A stretch of DNA of 12,257 nucleotides from DATBFX01 sp036558305 (lineage in GTDB: Bacteria; Chloroflexota; Chloroflexia; Thermomicrobiales; UBA6265): the NCBI GenBank assembly GCA_036558305.1, contig DATBFX010000541.1:1-12257 (forward strand), in the 5' to 3' direction. The translations under genes were made by a program, and so were the position numbers. Below are positions 5,968 through 12,257 of the stretch, piece after piece. The stretch's first letter is position 1, and each line of letters starts with the position of its first letter. The notes below the pieces were generated by a model. The model did no database searches and was not told where the DNA came from. It saw nothing but the letters and a program-made list of their open reading frames with translations.

Positions 5968-7086
5968 TCAGAGCAAGTAGGCCTGGTAGACGTAGGTGCC
6001 GTCGGCGTAGATCGTGACCGGCCGCCCGTTGGCGGACGCTTCGGCGAAGAGGATCAGCATGTTGGTGACGCCGTCGGCCGCGCCCGGATAGATCTTGCGC
6101 CAGCCCAGCCCCTGGATGTACGCCCAGGCGTTCTGGGAATCGCGGCTGGCGTAGGTTTGGGCCACCGTCACGTTGCTGTACCACTGCAAGGGGATCAGCA
6201 CGTCGACGGAGTAGAACGACCAGTCGCTGTCGAGGAGCAGGGGGGCCTGGTTGTAACGGATCTTGACGAACCCGGCCTCGCCCCACCCGGTACCCCAACT
6301 GTTCTTCAGAATCCAGCACTGCTGGTTGTCGTCGTAGCCGACGACGGAGATGCAGTGGTAACCGGCCAATGTCGTGTTCGACGACTTGACGTAGACACCG
6401 CTGGAATAGGCGAAGAAGTCGTAGAAGACCGCCATCCCGGCGAGCACCGGCCCGGCGGCGACGGCGTTCTTGCGTGCCTCCATCGTGGCGTACCCGCTGT
6501 AGTTGGCTATCTTGGTGAGGCGGTTCTGCCAGTCGGAGCAACGGCTCGCGCCACAGTTCATATCGGTGCCGTTGTTGAGCGTGCTCGACGCGTACGGCAT
6601 GCACGCCTCGTCGACGACGCCGGTGCTCTTGGCGTAGTCGAGACCGGACGTGAGACCCCACCCGTTCGCACAACTTGCGCCTCCGCAGAAAAACAAGAAT
6701 CCCTCGGAGAGGTCGATCGCGTAACTCGGGTTTTGCAGCTTGACGCGGACGGCCGATTCGATGGTCGAGCAGCTGCAGAAACCGACGCAGGACCCGCATT
6801 GGCCCTGGTCCTTGACGGAGGTGACGTAGTTGCCGTTGTGGTTCCGCCAGTCCACCGCGGCCGGCGCGCCGACCGCGGCGCCGAGCGTCTGCTGCTCCTG
6901 GGCGGCGAAGCGGGCGCGATCGGCCGCCAACCGCTGCCGCTCGGCATCGGTGACGAGCACCCCAAGGCGCTTTTGCTGCTCCGCGGCCGGCAGCGCGGAC
7001 ACGGACGTCGGGCCGGCGGTCCAGGGCAGGTTCTCGTCCTTGATGGCCGCGGCAACGGTCTGAACAAGATCGCGTTCATTGGGCAT
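5968..7086 (-). CDS. C1 papain-family cysteine peptidase with C-terminal accessory domain
   Basis: This encodes a 372-residue protein. Residues 1-75 are a prodomain-like arm, about 76-298 the papain domain, and 306-372 the accessory domain. The catalytic residues are intact: Q94 and C100 (VKDQGQCGSC), H244 (AGYHCISVVGYDD) and N262 (LKNSWGTGWGEAGF). The arm shares a pattern with the left C1 peptidase (hydrophobic-AAA-hydrophobic-K, then W, then AE....LG), so the two are paralogues rather than chance neighbours. The domain is rich in cysteines (for example C97, C100, C104, C106, C134, C139), as in secreted papains, yet no signal peptide precedes it. The ATG has GAGGTGA just upstream. It is the first gene of the right operon, which ends with a chagasin inhibitor. 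A peptidase controlled by that inhibitor is the natural reading. The substrate is unknown. Confidence 0.94.
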   Translation of the reverse strand: MPNERDLVQTVAAAIKDENLPWTAGPTSVSALPAAEQQKRLGVLVTDAERQRLAADRARFAAQEQQTLGAAVGAPAAVDWRNHNGNYVTSVKDQGQCGSCVGFCSCSTIESAVRVKLQNPSYAIDLSEGFLFFCGGASCANGWGLTSGLDYAKSTGVVDEACMPYASSTLNNGTDMNCGASRCSDWQNRLTKIANYSGYATMEARKNAVAAGPVLAGMAVFYDFFAYSSGVYVKSSNTTLAGYHCISVVGYDDNQQCWILKNSWGTGWGEAGFVKIRYNQAPLLLDSDWSFYSVDVLIPLQWYSNVTVAQTYASRDSQNAWAYIQGLGWRKIYPGAADGVTNMLILFAEASANGRPVTIYADGTYVYQAYLL

Positions 7087-7135
7087 GGCTCACCTCGCAG
7101 GCAGTCGAACGCGGGACGCAATGGGAGCTCGTCAA
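7076..7135 (-). CDS. Possible 19-codon leader ORF overlapping the C1 peptidase start
   Basis: A TTG at 7135 sits 6 bases after a perfect AAGGAGG (7142-7148 on the minus strand) and opens a 19-codon frame (TSSHCVPRSTACEVSHAQ after the start). It stops at 7076, 11 bases inside the peptidase gene in another frame. This arrangement would allow translational coupling. TTG starts are rare and the peptide resembles nothing I know, so the strong ribosome site is the only real support. Confidence 0.25.
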   Translation of the reverse strand: MTSSHCVPRSTACEVSHAQ

Positions 7136-7670
7136 TCGGCGCCTCCTTCTCGACAGGGACGGAATCCACCAAACGATCGGCGACGGAACCGGGTGCGAGC
7201 GCGCCGGTGCCGGCGACGAGACGTGGCTGACTCTGTGATCGGCACGACGGGGGCAAACGACGATCCGCACGCCGCCGGTCCATACCGGCTCTGTCACGAA
7301 CGATTCAATGAGGGAATCGCCCCGAGAGGGTTAGGATTTTCCGAGACACAGAGATATTTCATTCGGCGGTAGGTGCCGATGCACCAAATCTGTCGGGGTT
7401 TAGGTGCGTATTATCCATATATTCGCGTCTATGTCAATAGTGTAGCGAGCACAACTCCGGTACCTATTTCCTGGCCCGTTGGTACTGCTTCACACGCGAC
7501 GAAGCCCTCCGTGCGAACCGCAGTGCCACAGTCCTGCGGCTGCTCGCATGGCGGTTCGGGTTATGCCCGCATCGCCCGGCACAAGGGCAGGCGCGCCGCC
7601 TTCGCGGACCGGGCACGGCACGCCGTGCCCATACGGATGCGCGCCAACCTACATTTCGCTTGCGATGCCG
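7136..7670. promoter_or_regulatory. Long non-coding region upstream of the right peptidase operon
   Basis: This stretch of over 500 bases separates the 5' end of the right peptidase operon from the 3' end of the monooxygenase-like gene. No open frame here looks like a real protein. About 7290-7500 is clearly more AT-rich than the surroundings and is the likely promoter zone for the peptidase operon. It carries GTTAGGAT (7330-7337) and TCCATATAT (7414-7422), both of which also occur upstream of the response regulator. No -35/-10 pair could be assigned with confidence. A hairpin lies at 7611-7630. Confidence 0.45.
7611..7630 (-). terminator. Hairpin 40 bases past the monooxygenase-like gene
   Basis: GGGCACGGC (7611-7619) and GCCGTGCCC (7622-7630) form a perfect 9-bp stem. 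It is the first strong hairpin after the stop codon at 7671 on the minus strand. No T-run follows, so terminator function is only a suggestion. Confidence 0.35.
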
Positions 7671-8870
7671 TTACGCGAGGTCTTCCCCAAAGTACCGGCG
7701 GCGAGTCGCCTCGTCGGCAATCAGACCGTCCGGGCCGCACGGCTCGAGGCGGGCGAACCCGCCCTGGGTGGGGTCGGCCTGGGCCGCCCTGGCGTAGCCT
7801 TCGCGCCGGCGCTCGGACTCCGGCCCGTCCTCGAACCAGAGCAGGGCGCACCAGCGGTCGAATCCTCGTAACACCGCGAAGGTCCGCTCTCGCCGCGCCG
7901 CGAACTCGGCGGTCGCCAGGTGCCAATCGCGCTCCGACAACAGCAACTCGCTCAACTCACGCACGTCGCGGAAGAGCAGGGAAATGCCGTGGCCCTGGCT
8001 CGGATCGGGCGCCCCCGCCGCGTCCCCGACCAGGACGATCCCGTCGCCCGCGATCCGGCTCGCCCAGACGTCGTTGTTCGGGTAGTAGCCGATCGGCCCG
8101 GCCTGCTGGGCGTCGACGAGCGCTCCTTCGGGCATGAACGGCGCCAGAAAGGCCTTTACTCCGTCGAACGAGCGGTCGGCGCCGCTTTCCCGCAGCCGCG
8201 CCGCCGACGTCACGAGATACAGGCGCGACGTCTCGACCCCTTGGGCGAACCAGTTGACGGCGACACCGGGAGTCCAGGCGTAGCTGACGCGCGTGCGGTC
8301 CAGCACGACCCCGGTCGCCGCCACCCCGCCCATCCGGTGGTGCTCCCGGTCCGCTTCGGTTCGCCCGTCGGCCCAGCGCCGCGTCCCCGCCAGTTTGCCG
8401 TCGGCCCCAACGACCAGGCGTGCCCGGATCTCCGTCTCGCGATCGCCGGCGACCACCGACACCCGAGGTATCCCGTTCTCCCGCGCGAACGCGACGGCCC
8501 TGGCCGGTCGCAGCGCGGTGACCCCCTGCTCGCCCGCCCAGACGAACGCTTCTTCTTGCAGGCGGGGGTGCGAAACGGCGATCCCCGGTGTCTCCCAGGC
8601 GGGCGTCGCGACCGGCCGGCGGTCGTCGTAGCGCTGCTTGGCCCAGAACTCGACGGCATCCGCCCGCGCCAGGAGGTCGCGGAGTCCCAGGCGGCGCACC
8701 TCCGCCGCGCCCCATGGAAACACCGCTTCCCCCCGGACGCGATCGCGGAAGCGGGTCTCCTTCTCGACCACCAGCACCCCGAAGCCGGCCCGCGCCAGCA
8801 CGCCCGCGAGAACCGAGCCGGCGATTCCACCGCCCACAACGACGACGTCGAAGTTCCGGTTGATAGCCAC
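7671..8870 (-). CDS. FAD-dependent monooxygenase-like protein (group A type)
   Basis: This encodes a 399-residue flavoprotein. An N-terminal Rossmann motif VVVVGGGIAGS (GxGxxG at 13-18) binds the FAD ADP part. A central VVGADGKLAGTRR matches the DG motif of para-hydroxybenzoate hydroxylase-type enzymes, and VLVGDAAGAPDPSQGHGISL near residue 282 is the GD motif that contacts the FAD ribityl/pyrophosphate. Length and layout fit FAD-binding-3 monooxygenases or related reductases; the substrate cannot be told. No signal peptide is present. The start is the third of three consecutive GTG codons, 6 bases after GAAGGAAGG (8877-8885); an in-frame ATG at about 8900 has no ribosome site. It is divergent from the next FAD oxidoreductase across 146 bases, so a shared regulatory region is likely. 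The fold and cofactor are secure, the reaction is not. Confidence 0.9.
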   Translation of the reverse strand: MAINRNFDVVVVGGGIAGSVLAGVLARAGFGVLVVEKETRFRDRVRGEAVFPWGAAEVRRLGLRDLLARADAVEFWAKQRYDDRRPVATPAWETPGIAVSHPRLQEEAFVWAGEQGVTALRPARAVAFARENGIPRVSVVAGDRETEIRARLVVGADGKLAGTRRWADGRTEADREHHRMGGVAATGVVLDRTRVSYAWTPGVAVNWFAQGVETSRLYLVTSAARLRESGADRSFDGVKAFLAPFMPEGALVDAQQAGPIGYYPNNDVWASRIAGDGIVLVGDAAGAPDPSQGHGISLLFRDVRELSELLLSERDWHLATAEFAARRERTFAVLRGFDRWCALLWFEDGPESERRREGYARAAQADPTQGGFARLEPCGPDGLIADEATRRRYFGEDLA

Positions 8871-8876
8871 CACCAC

Positions 8877-8885
8877 CCTTCCTTC
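8877..8885 (-). promoter_or_regulatory. Ribosome binding site deciding a GTG start
   Basis: The minus strand reads GAAGGAAGG followed directly by GTGGTGGTG. Only the third GTG has a normal spacer (6 bases) and leads immediately into the FAD-binding Rossmann fold, so it is the preferred start of the monooxygenase-like gene. Confidence 0.65.
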
Positions 8886-9016
8886 GCGGTCGGCCGGCAT
8901 GATACGAAACCGATGCGGGTCCCACGGGGCGCGGCATCCCATGGACACCCTCACGCGGGGGACGTAAGCTCTGCCGACAATTCCCGTCCTCCCATTCACG
9001 CGATGGGGCAAGCCGC

Positions 9017-10390
9017 ATGGCCGCGACGCCGTACATCACCGAGCCCGCGCGCCGGGTCGAGGTCATCCACGAGACCGAGGTGCTCGTCGTCGGCTCGGGA
9101 CCGGGGGGGCTCGCCGCGGCGCTGGCGGCCGCGCGCGCCGGTGCCGATGTCACCCTCGTCGAGCGCTTCGGCTGTTTCGGCGGCAACATCACCGTCGTCG
9201 GCGTCGAGGGGTTTGCCTGGTACCGGCACGAGCAGACGGTCGAAGCCGGCGGTATCGGCCGCGAGTTCGAAGACCGCGCCAAAGCGATGGGGGCCGCGGT
9301 CCCCGAGAGCCAGTCGCTGTCCTACGAACTCGATTCCGAGGGTTTTAAGCTCGTCGCCGATCGCCTCGTCGAGGAAGCCGGCGTCCATCCGATGCTCCAT
9401 CGCCAGTTCGTCGCCCCGGTGATGGACGGCGACGCCGTCGTCGGTATCGTCACCGAGTCGAAGGCCGGACGGGAAGCGATCCTCGCCCGCCGCGTCATTG
9501 ACGCCACCGGCGACGCCGACGTCGCCTTCCGCGCCGGGGCACCGACGGTCAAGACGCCGCTCGAGTCGATGATGGCGGCGTCGGTCATGTTCCACCTGGC
9601 CGGCGTCGACAAGCGGGAGTTCCTGGACGGCATCCGCAACGATCCCCAGACCTACGCCGACTGGAGCGGCGGCGGCGAATGGCAAATCGAGACCTGCGGC
9701 AAAGAAGACGATCTGTTTTCGCCCTTCCTCGGCAAGCCATTCGCGCAGGCGATCGAGGACGGGCTGATCCCCGCCCGTTTGAATACCATCGCCGGGACAT
9801 GGGGCGCGATCCACGACAGCGGCGAGCTCACCTACATGAACCTCGTCCACCTCGACGGCTGCGACGGCACCGACCCCGACAGCCTGACCCGCTTCGAGAT
9901 CGAGGGCCGCAAGCAGGCCATGCTCGCGATCGAGGCCCTCCGTCGTTACACCCCCGGTTGCAACGGCGCGCGACTGCGCAACTTCGGAATGACGATCGGT
10001 ATCCGCGATACCCGCAAGATCGACGCCGCCTACAACTTGACCGAGCACGACGTCCGCAACCAGGCCCGGTTCGAAGACTCGATCGGCATCTACCCCGAAT
10101 TCATCGACGGCTACGGCATCCTGATCCTGCCCACCACCGGCCGCTATCTCCACCTCCCTTATCGCGCGATGGTACCCAAGAAGGTATGCAATCTCCTCGT
10201 CGCCGGCCGCGCCATCGGCGGCGACCGCATCTCCCATGCCGCCACCCGCAACATGTCGTGCTGCGCGGTCGTCGGCCAGGCCGCCGGCGTCGCCGCGGCG
10301 GTCTCCGTCCGCACCGGACACGGCTTTTGCGAGGTCGACGTCCCCACGGTCCAGGCAGAGATCGAACGGCAGGGCGTGCGCATCCGATGA
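9017..10390 (+). CDS. FAD-dependent oxidoreductase (FAD_oxidored family)
   Basis: This encodes a 457-residue flavoprotein. VLVVGSGPGGLAAALAAARA (GxGxxG at 26-31) with VTLVER (E49) is the FAD-binding Rossmann fold, and FGCFGGNIT follows in the place usual for this family. VIDATGDADV and, near the C-terminus, VAGRAIGGDRISHAATRNM with CCAVVGQAAGVAAA are the conserved segments that close over FAD in FAD-dependent oxidoreductases of the PF12831 type. There is no signal peptide or heme/iron-sulfur motif. The ATG at 9017 has only a weak GGGG upstream. It is divergent from the monooxygenase-like gene and followed, 355 bases on, by an SQR-like flavoprotein. Three unrelated flavoproteins in a row suggest a redox or catabolic cluster, but the substrate is unknown. 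Confidence 0.9.
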   Translation: MAATPYITEPARRVEVIHETEVLVVGSGPGGLAAALAAARAGADVTLVERFGCFGGNITVVGVEGFAWYRHEQTVEAGGIGREFEDRAKAMGAAVPESQSLSYELDSEGFKLVADRLVEEAGVHPMLHRQFVAPVMDGDAVVGIVTESKAGREAILARRVIDATGDADVAFRAGAPTVKTPLESMMAASVMFHLAGVDKREFLDGIRNDPQTYADWSGGGEWQIETCGKEDDLFSPFLGKPFAQAIEDGLIPARLNTIAGTWGAIHDSGELTYMNLVHLDGCDGTDPDSLTRFEIEGRKQAMLAIEALRRYTPGCNGARLRNFGMTIGIRDTRKIDAAYNLTEHDVRNQARFEDSIGIYPEFIDGYGILILPTTGRYLHLPYRAMVPKKVCNLLVAGRAIGGDRISHAATRNMSCCAVVGQAAGVAAAVSVRTGHGFCEVDVPTVQAEIERQGVRIR

Positions 10391-10745
10391 GCGACGTCGT
10401 TCCTCGCCGACCCGAACCGGCTGGTGCCGGAAGCGGGCGCCGCGCCACGTTGATGCCCACCCTCGTCGAGATCATCCGCGTAAGTCCCCGATGGGATCGG
10501 GAATCCAGGCGCGGTTGGAAGGGGCGATCCTGCGGGTGGTCGACTCCTCGCAACTGACCGCTACGGCCGTGCGTTTCCCCGGCTACACGACCATCAAGCC
10601 CTATCTGCGGAAAACCGTCCAACCCGCTTAGCACCGTTTCGCATATGATCTCGCGGCAGGCCGGCGCCCGGCATCGCAGTCTGCCGCGCGGTCATTCGCT
10701 CCGGGTCGAACCCGGTGCCGTCGTGAGCCGAGGAGGGGGTTTGGC
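10391..10745 (+). other. 355-bp gap between two flavoprotein genes
   Basis: No convincing gene is visible. A 56-codon frame starts with an ATGA overlap on the preceding stop (10387-10557), and a 46-codon frame spans 10491-10631; neither shows a recognisable motif or good ribosome site. A small perfect hairpin CCGGGT-CGA-ACCCGG lies at 10701-10715, just before the strong ribosome site of the next gene. The region may be a decayed gene or simply untranslated leader. Confidence 0.4.
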
Positions 10746-11876
10746 GTGCGTGTGCTGATTTTGGGCGCGGGTTTTGGCGGTCTCGAACTCGCCACGTGCC
10801 TCTCGGATGCCCTCGGCGACCGGGTCGCGGTGACGCTGATCGACAAGAGCGACTGCTTCGTCTTCGGCTATTCGAAACTCGACGTCATGTTCGGCAAGCA
10901 GGAGCCGGCAGCAACCCGTCTCCCATACAGTGCCATCGCCAAACCGGGGGTCGAGTTCCGCCAGGAGACCATCCTGTCGATCGACCCCGAGCGCAAGCGT
11001 GCGGTCACCGACCGCGGCACCTACGATGGCGATGTGCTGGTCGTCGCCCTCGGCGCCGATCTCGATCCCGCGGCGACACCGGGGCTGGTCGAAGGCGGCC
11101 ACGAGTTCTACTCGGTCGCCGGCGCCGAGCGGTTGCGCGACGTCTTGCCGGTCTTCGCAGGCGGGTCGGTCGTCGTCGCGGTCACGACTCCCCACTACAA
11201 ATGCCCCCCGGCACCGAGCGAAACCGCGTTTCTCATGCACGACTACCTGGTCGAGCGCGACCTCCGCGACGCCTCGCGCGTCACCCTGGTCATGCCGTTC
11301 GGCACTCCCCTCCCCGTCTCGCCGGAGGTGGGCGGGGCGATCCTCGCGGAGCTGACCGATCGCGGAATCGAATTCGTCGGTAACGCCCAGATTGCCGGCA
11401 TCGATGCGGACGGAAGCGCGGTCCGGCTCGCCGACGGCACGGCGATCGCGTCGGATCTGGTCCTGGGTGTGCCGCTCCACGTGGCCCCGCCGGTCGTCGT
11501 CGAATCCGGTCTGACCGAAGACGGCTGGATCCCGACCGACAAGTACACGCTGAAGACCCGCTTCCCGGACGTCTACGCGTTCGGCGACGTCGCCGGCGTC
11601 GGCGTCCCCCGCGCGGGCGTCTTCTCCGAGGGGCAGGCCAAGGTCGTTGCCGAGCAGCTCATCGCGCGGGCTCGGTCCCAGACCGACTCGGCCCGCTACG
11701 AGGGCGCCGGGGTTTGCTACCTCGAATTCGGCCGCGACACGGTCGGCCGCGTCGACGTCAACTTCCTCGGCGGCCCGACCAGGTGGGCGGAGTTGCAGAT
11801 GCCGTCGGCTGCCCTCCGCGCCGAGAAGACAGCCTTCGGTGCCAACCGCCGTGCCCGCTGGTTCGGCCTTCCGTAG
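10746..11876 (+). CDS. NAD(P)/FAD-dependent oxidoreductase, sulfide:quinone-oxidoreductase-like
   Basis: This encodes a 376-residue protein with the two-Rossmann layout of the pyridine-nucleotide-disulfide family: VLILGAGFGGLE (GxGxxG at 7-12) at the N-terminus and DVYAFGDVAGVGVP (G280-D281) near the C-terminus. TTPHYKCPPAPSET (C153) matches the conserved CPPAP(Y/S)E segment of sulfide:quinone oxidoreductases and flavocytochrome c sulfide dehydrogenases. Of the other cysteines (C18, C37, C324), C324 is in GVCYLEFG and could stand near the usual C-terminal cysteine, but the first of the canonical three is not evident, so true sulfide oxidation is uncertain. No membrane segment or signal peptide is visible; SQRs are peripheral membrane proteins. 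The GTG start follows AGGAGGGGG (10731-10739) with a 6-base spacer, one of the strongest ribosome sites here. Confidence 0.88.
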   Translation: MRVLILGAGFGGLELATCLSDALGDRVAVTLIDKSDCFVFGYSKLDVMFGKQEPAATRLPYSAIAKPGVEFRQETILSIDPERKRAVTDRGTYDGDVLVVALGADLDPAATPGLVEGGHEFYSVAGAERLRDVLPVFAGGSVVVAVTTPHYKCPPAPSETAFLMHDYLVERDLRDASRVTLVMPFGTPLPVSPEVGGAILAELTDRGIEFVGNAQIAGIDADGSAVRLADGTAIASDLVLGVPLHVAPPVVVESGLTEDGWIPTDKYTLKTRFPDVYAFGDVAGVGVPRAGVFSEGQAKVVAEQLIARARSQTDSARYEGAGVCYLEFGRDTVGRVDVNFLGGPTRWAELQMPSAALRAEKTAFGANRRARWFGLP

Positions 11877-11972
11877 CCCTCCCACCGCCGCTCTCGACAC
11901 GAATCCGTTGCCAGGGCATAGACCTCGCACCAAATCTCGGGCACTATTGGCGGCGGCCTCCCGGGTGACCCG

Positions 11973-11994
11973 GCCCGCCGCCATGGCGGCGGGC
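11973..11994. terminator. 22-bp perfect palindrome after the SQR-like gene
   Basis: The sequence is fully self-complementary about a central AT, with arms rich in GCC/GGC. It lies 96 bases after the SQR-like stop and 115 bases before the next start. As RNA it would form a GC-rich hairpin without a T-run, so it could be a non-canonical terminator or a protein-binding site. Confidence 0.35.
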
Positions 11995-12108
11995 ACGCCT
12001 GGACACGCGACCGCGCTCGCGCCGTGCGGACGAACCGGAGACCAGCGCGTTTCTGGAAAGAGCACGCCCCGCGGGCGTCTCCCACGTCGGCACGGAAGGC
12101 GAACGCAG

Positions 12109-12257
12109 GTGAGAATCCACGAAGCCACGTACGGCAGGGGCGACGAAGGGATCGACGTCACCCCGCGGTTGCAGTCGCTCGTCCAGGACGGGCGCCTCAG
12201 TTTCACCGTCTCCAGCAAGCTCTTCGGCGACCCCTGCCCGGGCAAAACCAAGACCCT
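12109..12257 (+). CDS. DUF3395-like protein, 5' part only
   Basis: The window ends within this gene; 49 codons are visible from a GTG at 12109, which follows GGAAGG with a 9-base spacer. The sequence VRIHEATYGRG, then IDVTPRLQSLVQDGRLSF and FGDPCPGKTK matches the pattern of the DUF3395 domain known from the C-terminus of the eukaryotic DnaJ protein DNAJC11: a YG near the start, DVT..LQ.LV.D..L, then DPC.G..K.L. Here the domain begins at the N-terminus, so no J domain precedes it. The motif match is by memory and covers only part of the domain. The function is unknown. The gene is on the same strand as the SQR-like gene, 232 bases downstream, and probably separately transcribed. Confidence 0.65.
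   Translation, partial: MRIHEATYGRGDEGIDVTPRLQSLVQDGRLSFTVSSKLFGDPCPGKTKT

Noticed and set aside
5395..7230. 611-codon open frame on the plus strand
   Set aside because: It is antisense to the right peptidase operon, which has catalytic motifs and ribosome sites; the plus-strand product shows no domain.
8996..10321. 441-codon minus-strand frame opposite the FAD oxidoreductase
   Set aside because: The plus strand encodes a complete flavoprotein with FAD motifs; the antisense frame shows none.
10387..10557. 56-codon frame starting in an ATGA overlap with the preceding stop
   Set aside because: It lacks a good ribosome site and has an Arg/Trp-rich composition without any motif; the overlap alone is not enough.
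10491..10631. 46-codon frame ending in a QLTATAV...TIKPYLRKTVQPA type sequence
   Set aside because: There is no ribosome site and no recognised family. It might be a gene remnant but cannot be supported.
10701..10715. Sequence resembling the T-arm of a tRNA (GGGTCGAACCC)
   Set aside because: The loop has at most 5 bases instead of 7, and no anticodon arm or acceptor stem can be built around it.

Overview
This is a GC-rich bacterial window with Shine-Dalgarno-led genes, several GTG starts and compact gene packing. The taxon cannot be fixed from sequence alone. The codon bias, the stem-loop repeat at the left edge and the mix of flavoproteins with papain-type peptidases would suit a Chloroflexota (Thermomicrobia-like) or other high-GC lineage; this is a weak inference.

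Left part (1-3507, minus strand): an edge inverted repeat, a pentapeptide-repeat protein (153-575), a large caspase/gingipain-like (clan CD type, DUF6345-like) protein with a thermolysin-propeptide-like segment near its C-terminus (691-2337), and a C1 papain-family cysteine peptidase (2398-3507). The two peptidase genes look co-transcribed. A strong stem-loop separates them from the pentapeptide gene.

Centre (3508-7086): an OmpR-type regulator (4023-4772, plus) stands between two peptidase operons, divergent from the left one and convergent with the right one. The right operon reads on the minus strand from 7086: a second C1 peptidase, a 70-residue free-standing copy of the C-terminal domain found on both C1 peptidases, a Pro/Ala-rich protein with six roughly 17-residue repeats, and a chagasin-family (I42) inhibitor of papain-type peptidases. 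The inhibitor and regulator genes overlap tail to tail by 4 bp. None of the peptidases, the inhibitor or the small proteins shows a recognisable Sec signal peptide. The regulator's receiver domain has lost the conserved lysine and one acidic-pocket residue. Taken together this looks like a self-contained cysteine-peptidase/inhibitor system, and I regard it as the most novel part of the window.

Right part (7087-12257): a long non-coding stretch with an AT-rich patch, then three flavoproteins: a group A monooxygenase-like protein (minus), a divergent FAD-dependent oxidoreductase and a sulfide:quinone-oxidoreductase-like protein (both plus). The window ends inside a gene whose first 49 codons resemble the DUF3395 domain of DNAJC11. 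No tRNA, rRNA, CRISPR array, transposase or phage gene was seen.
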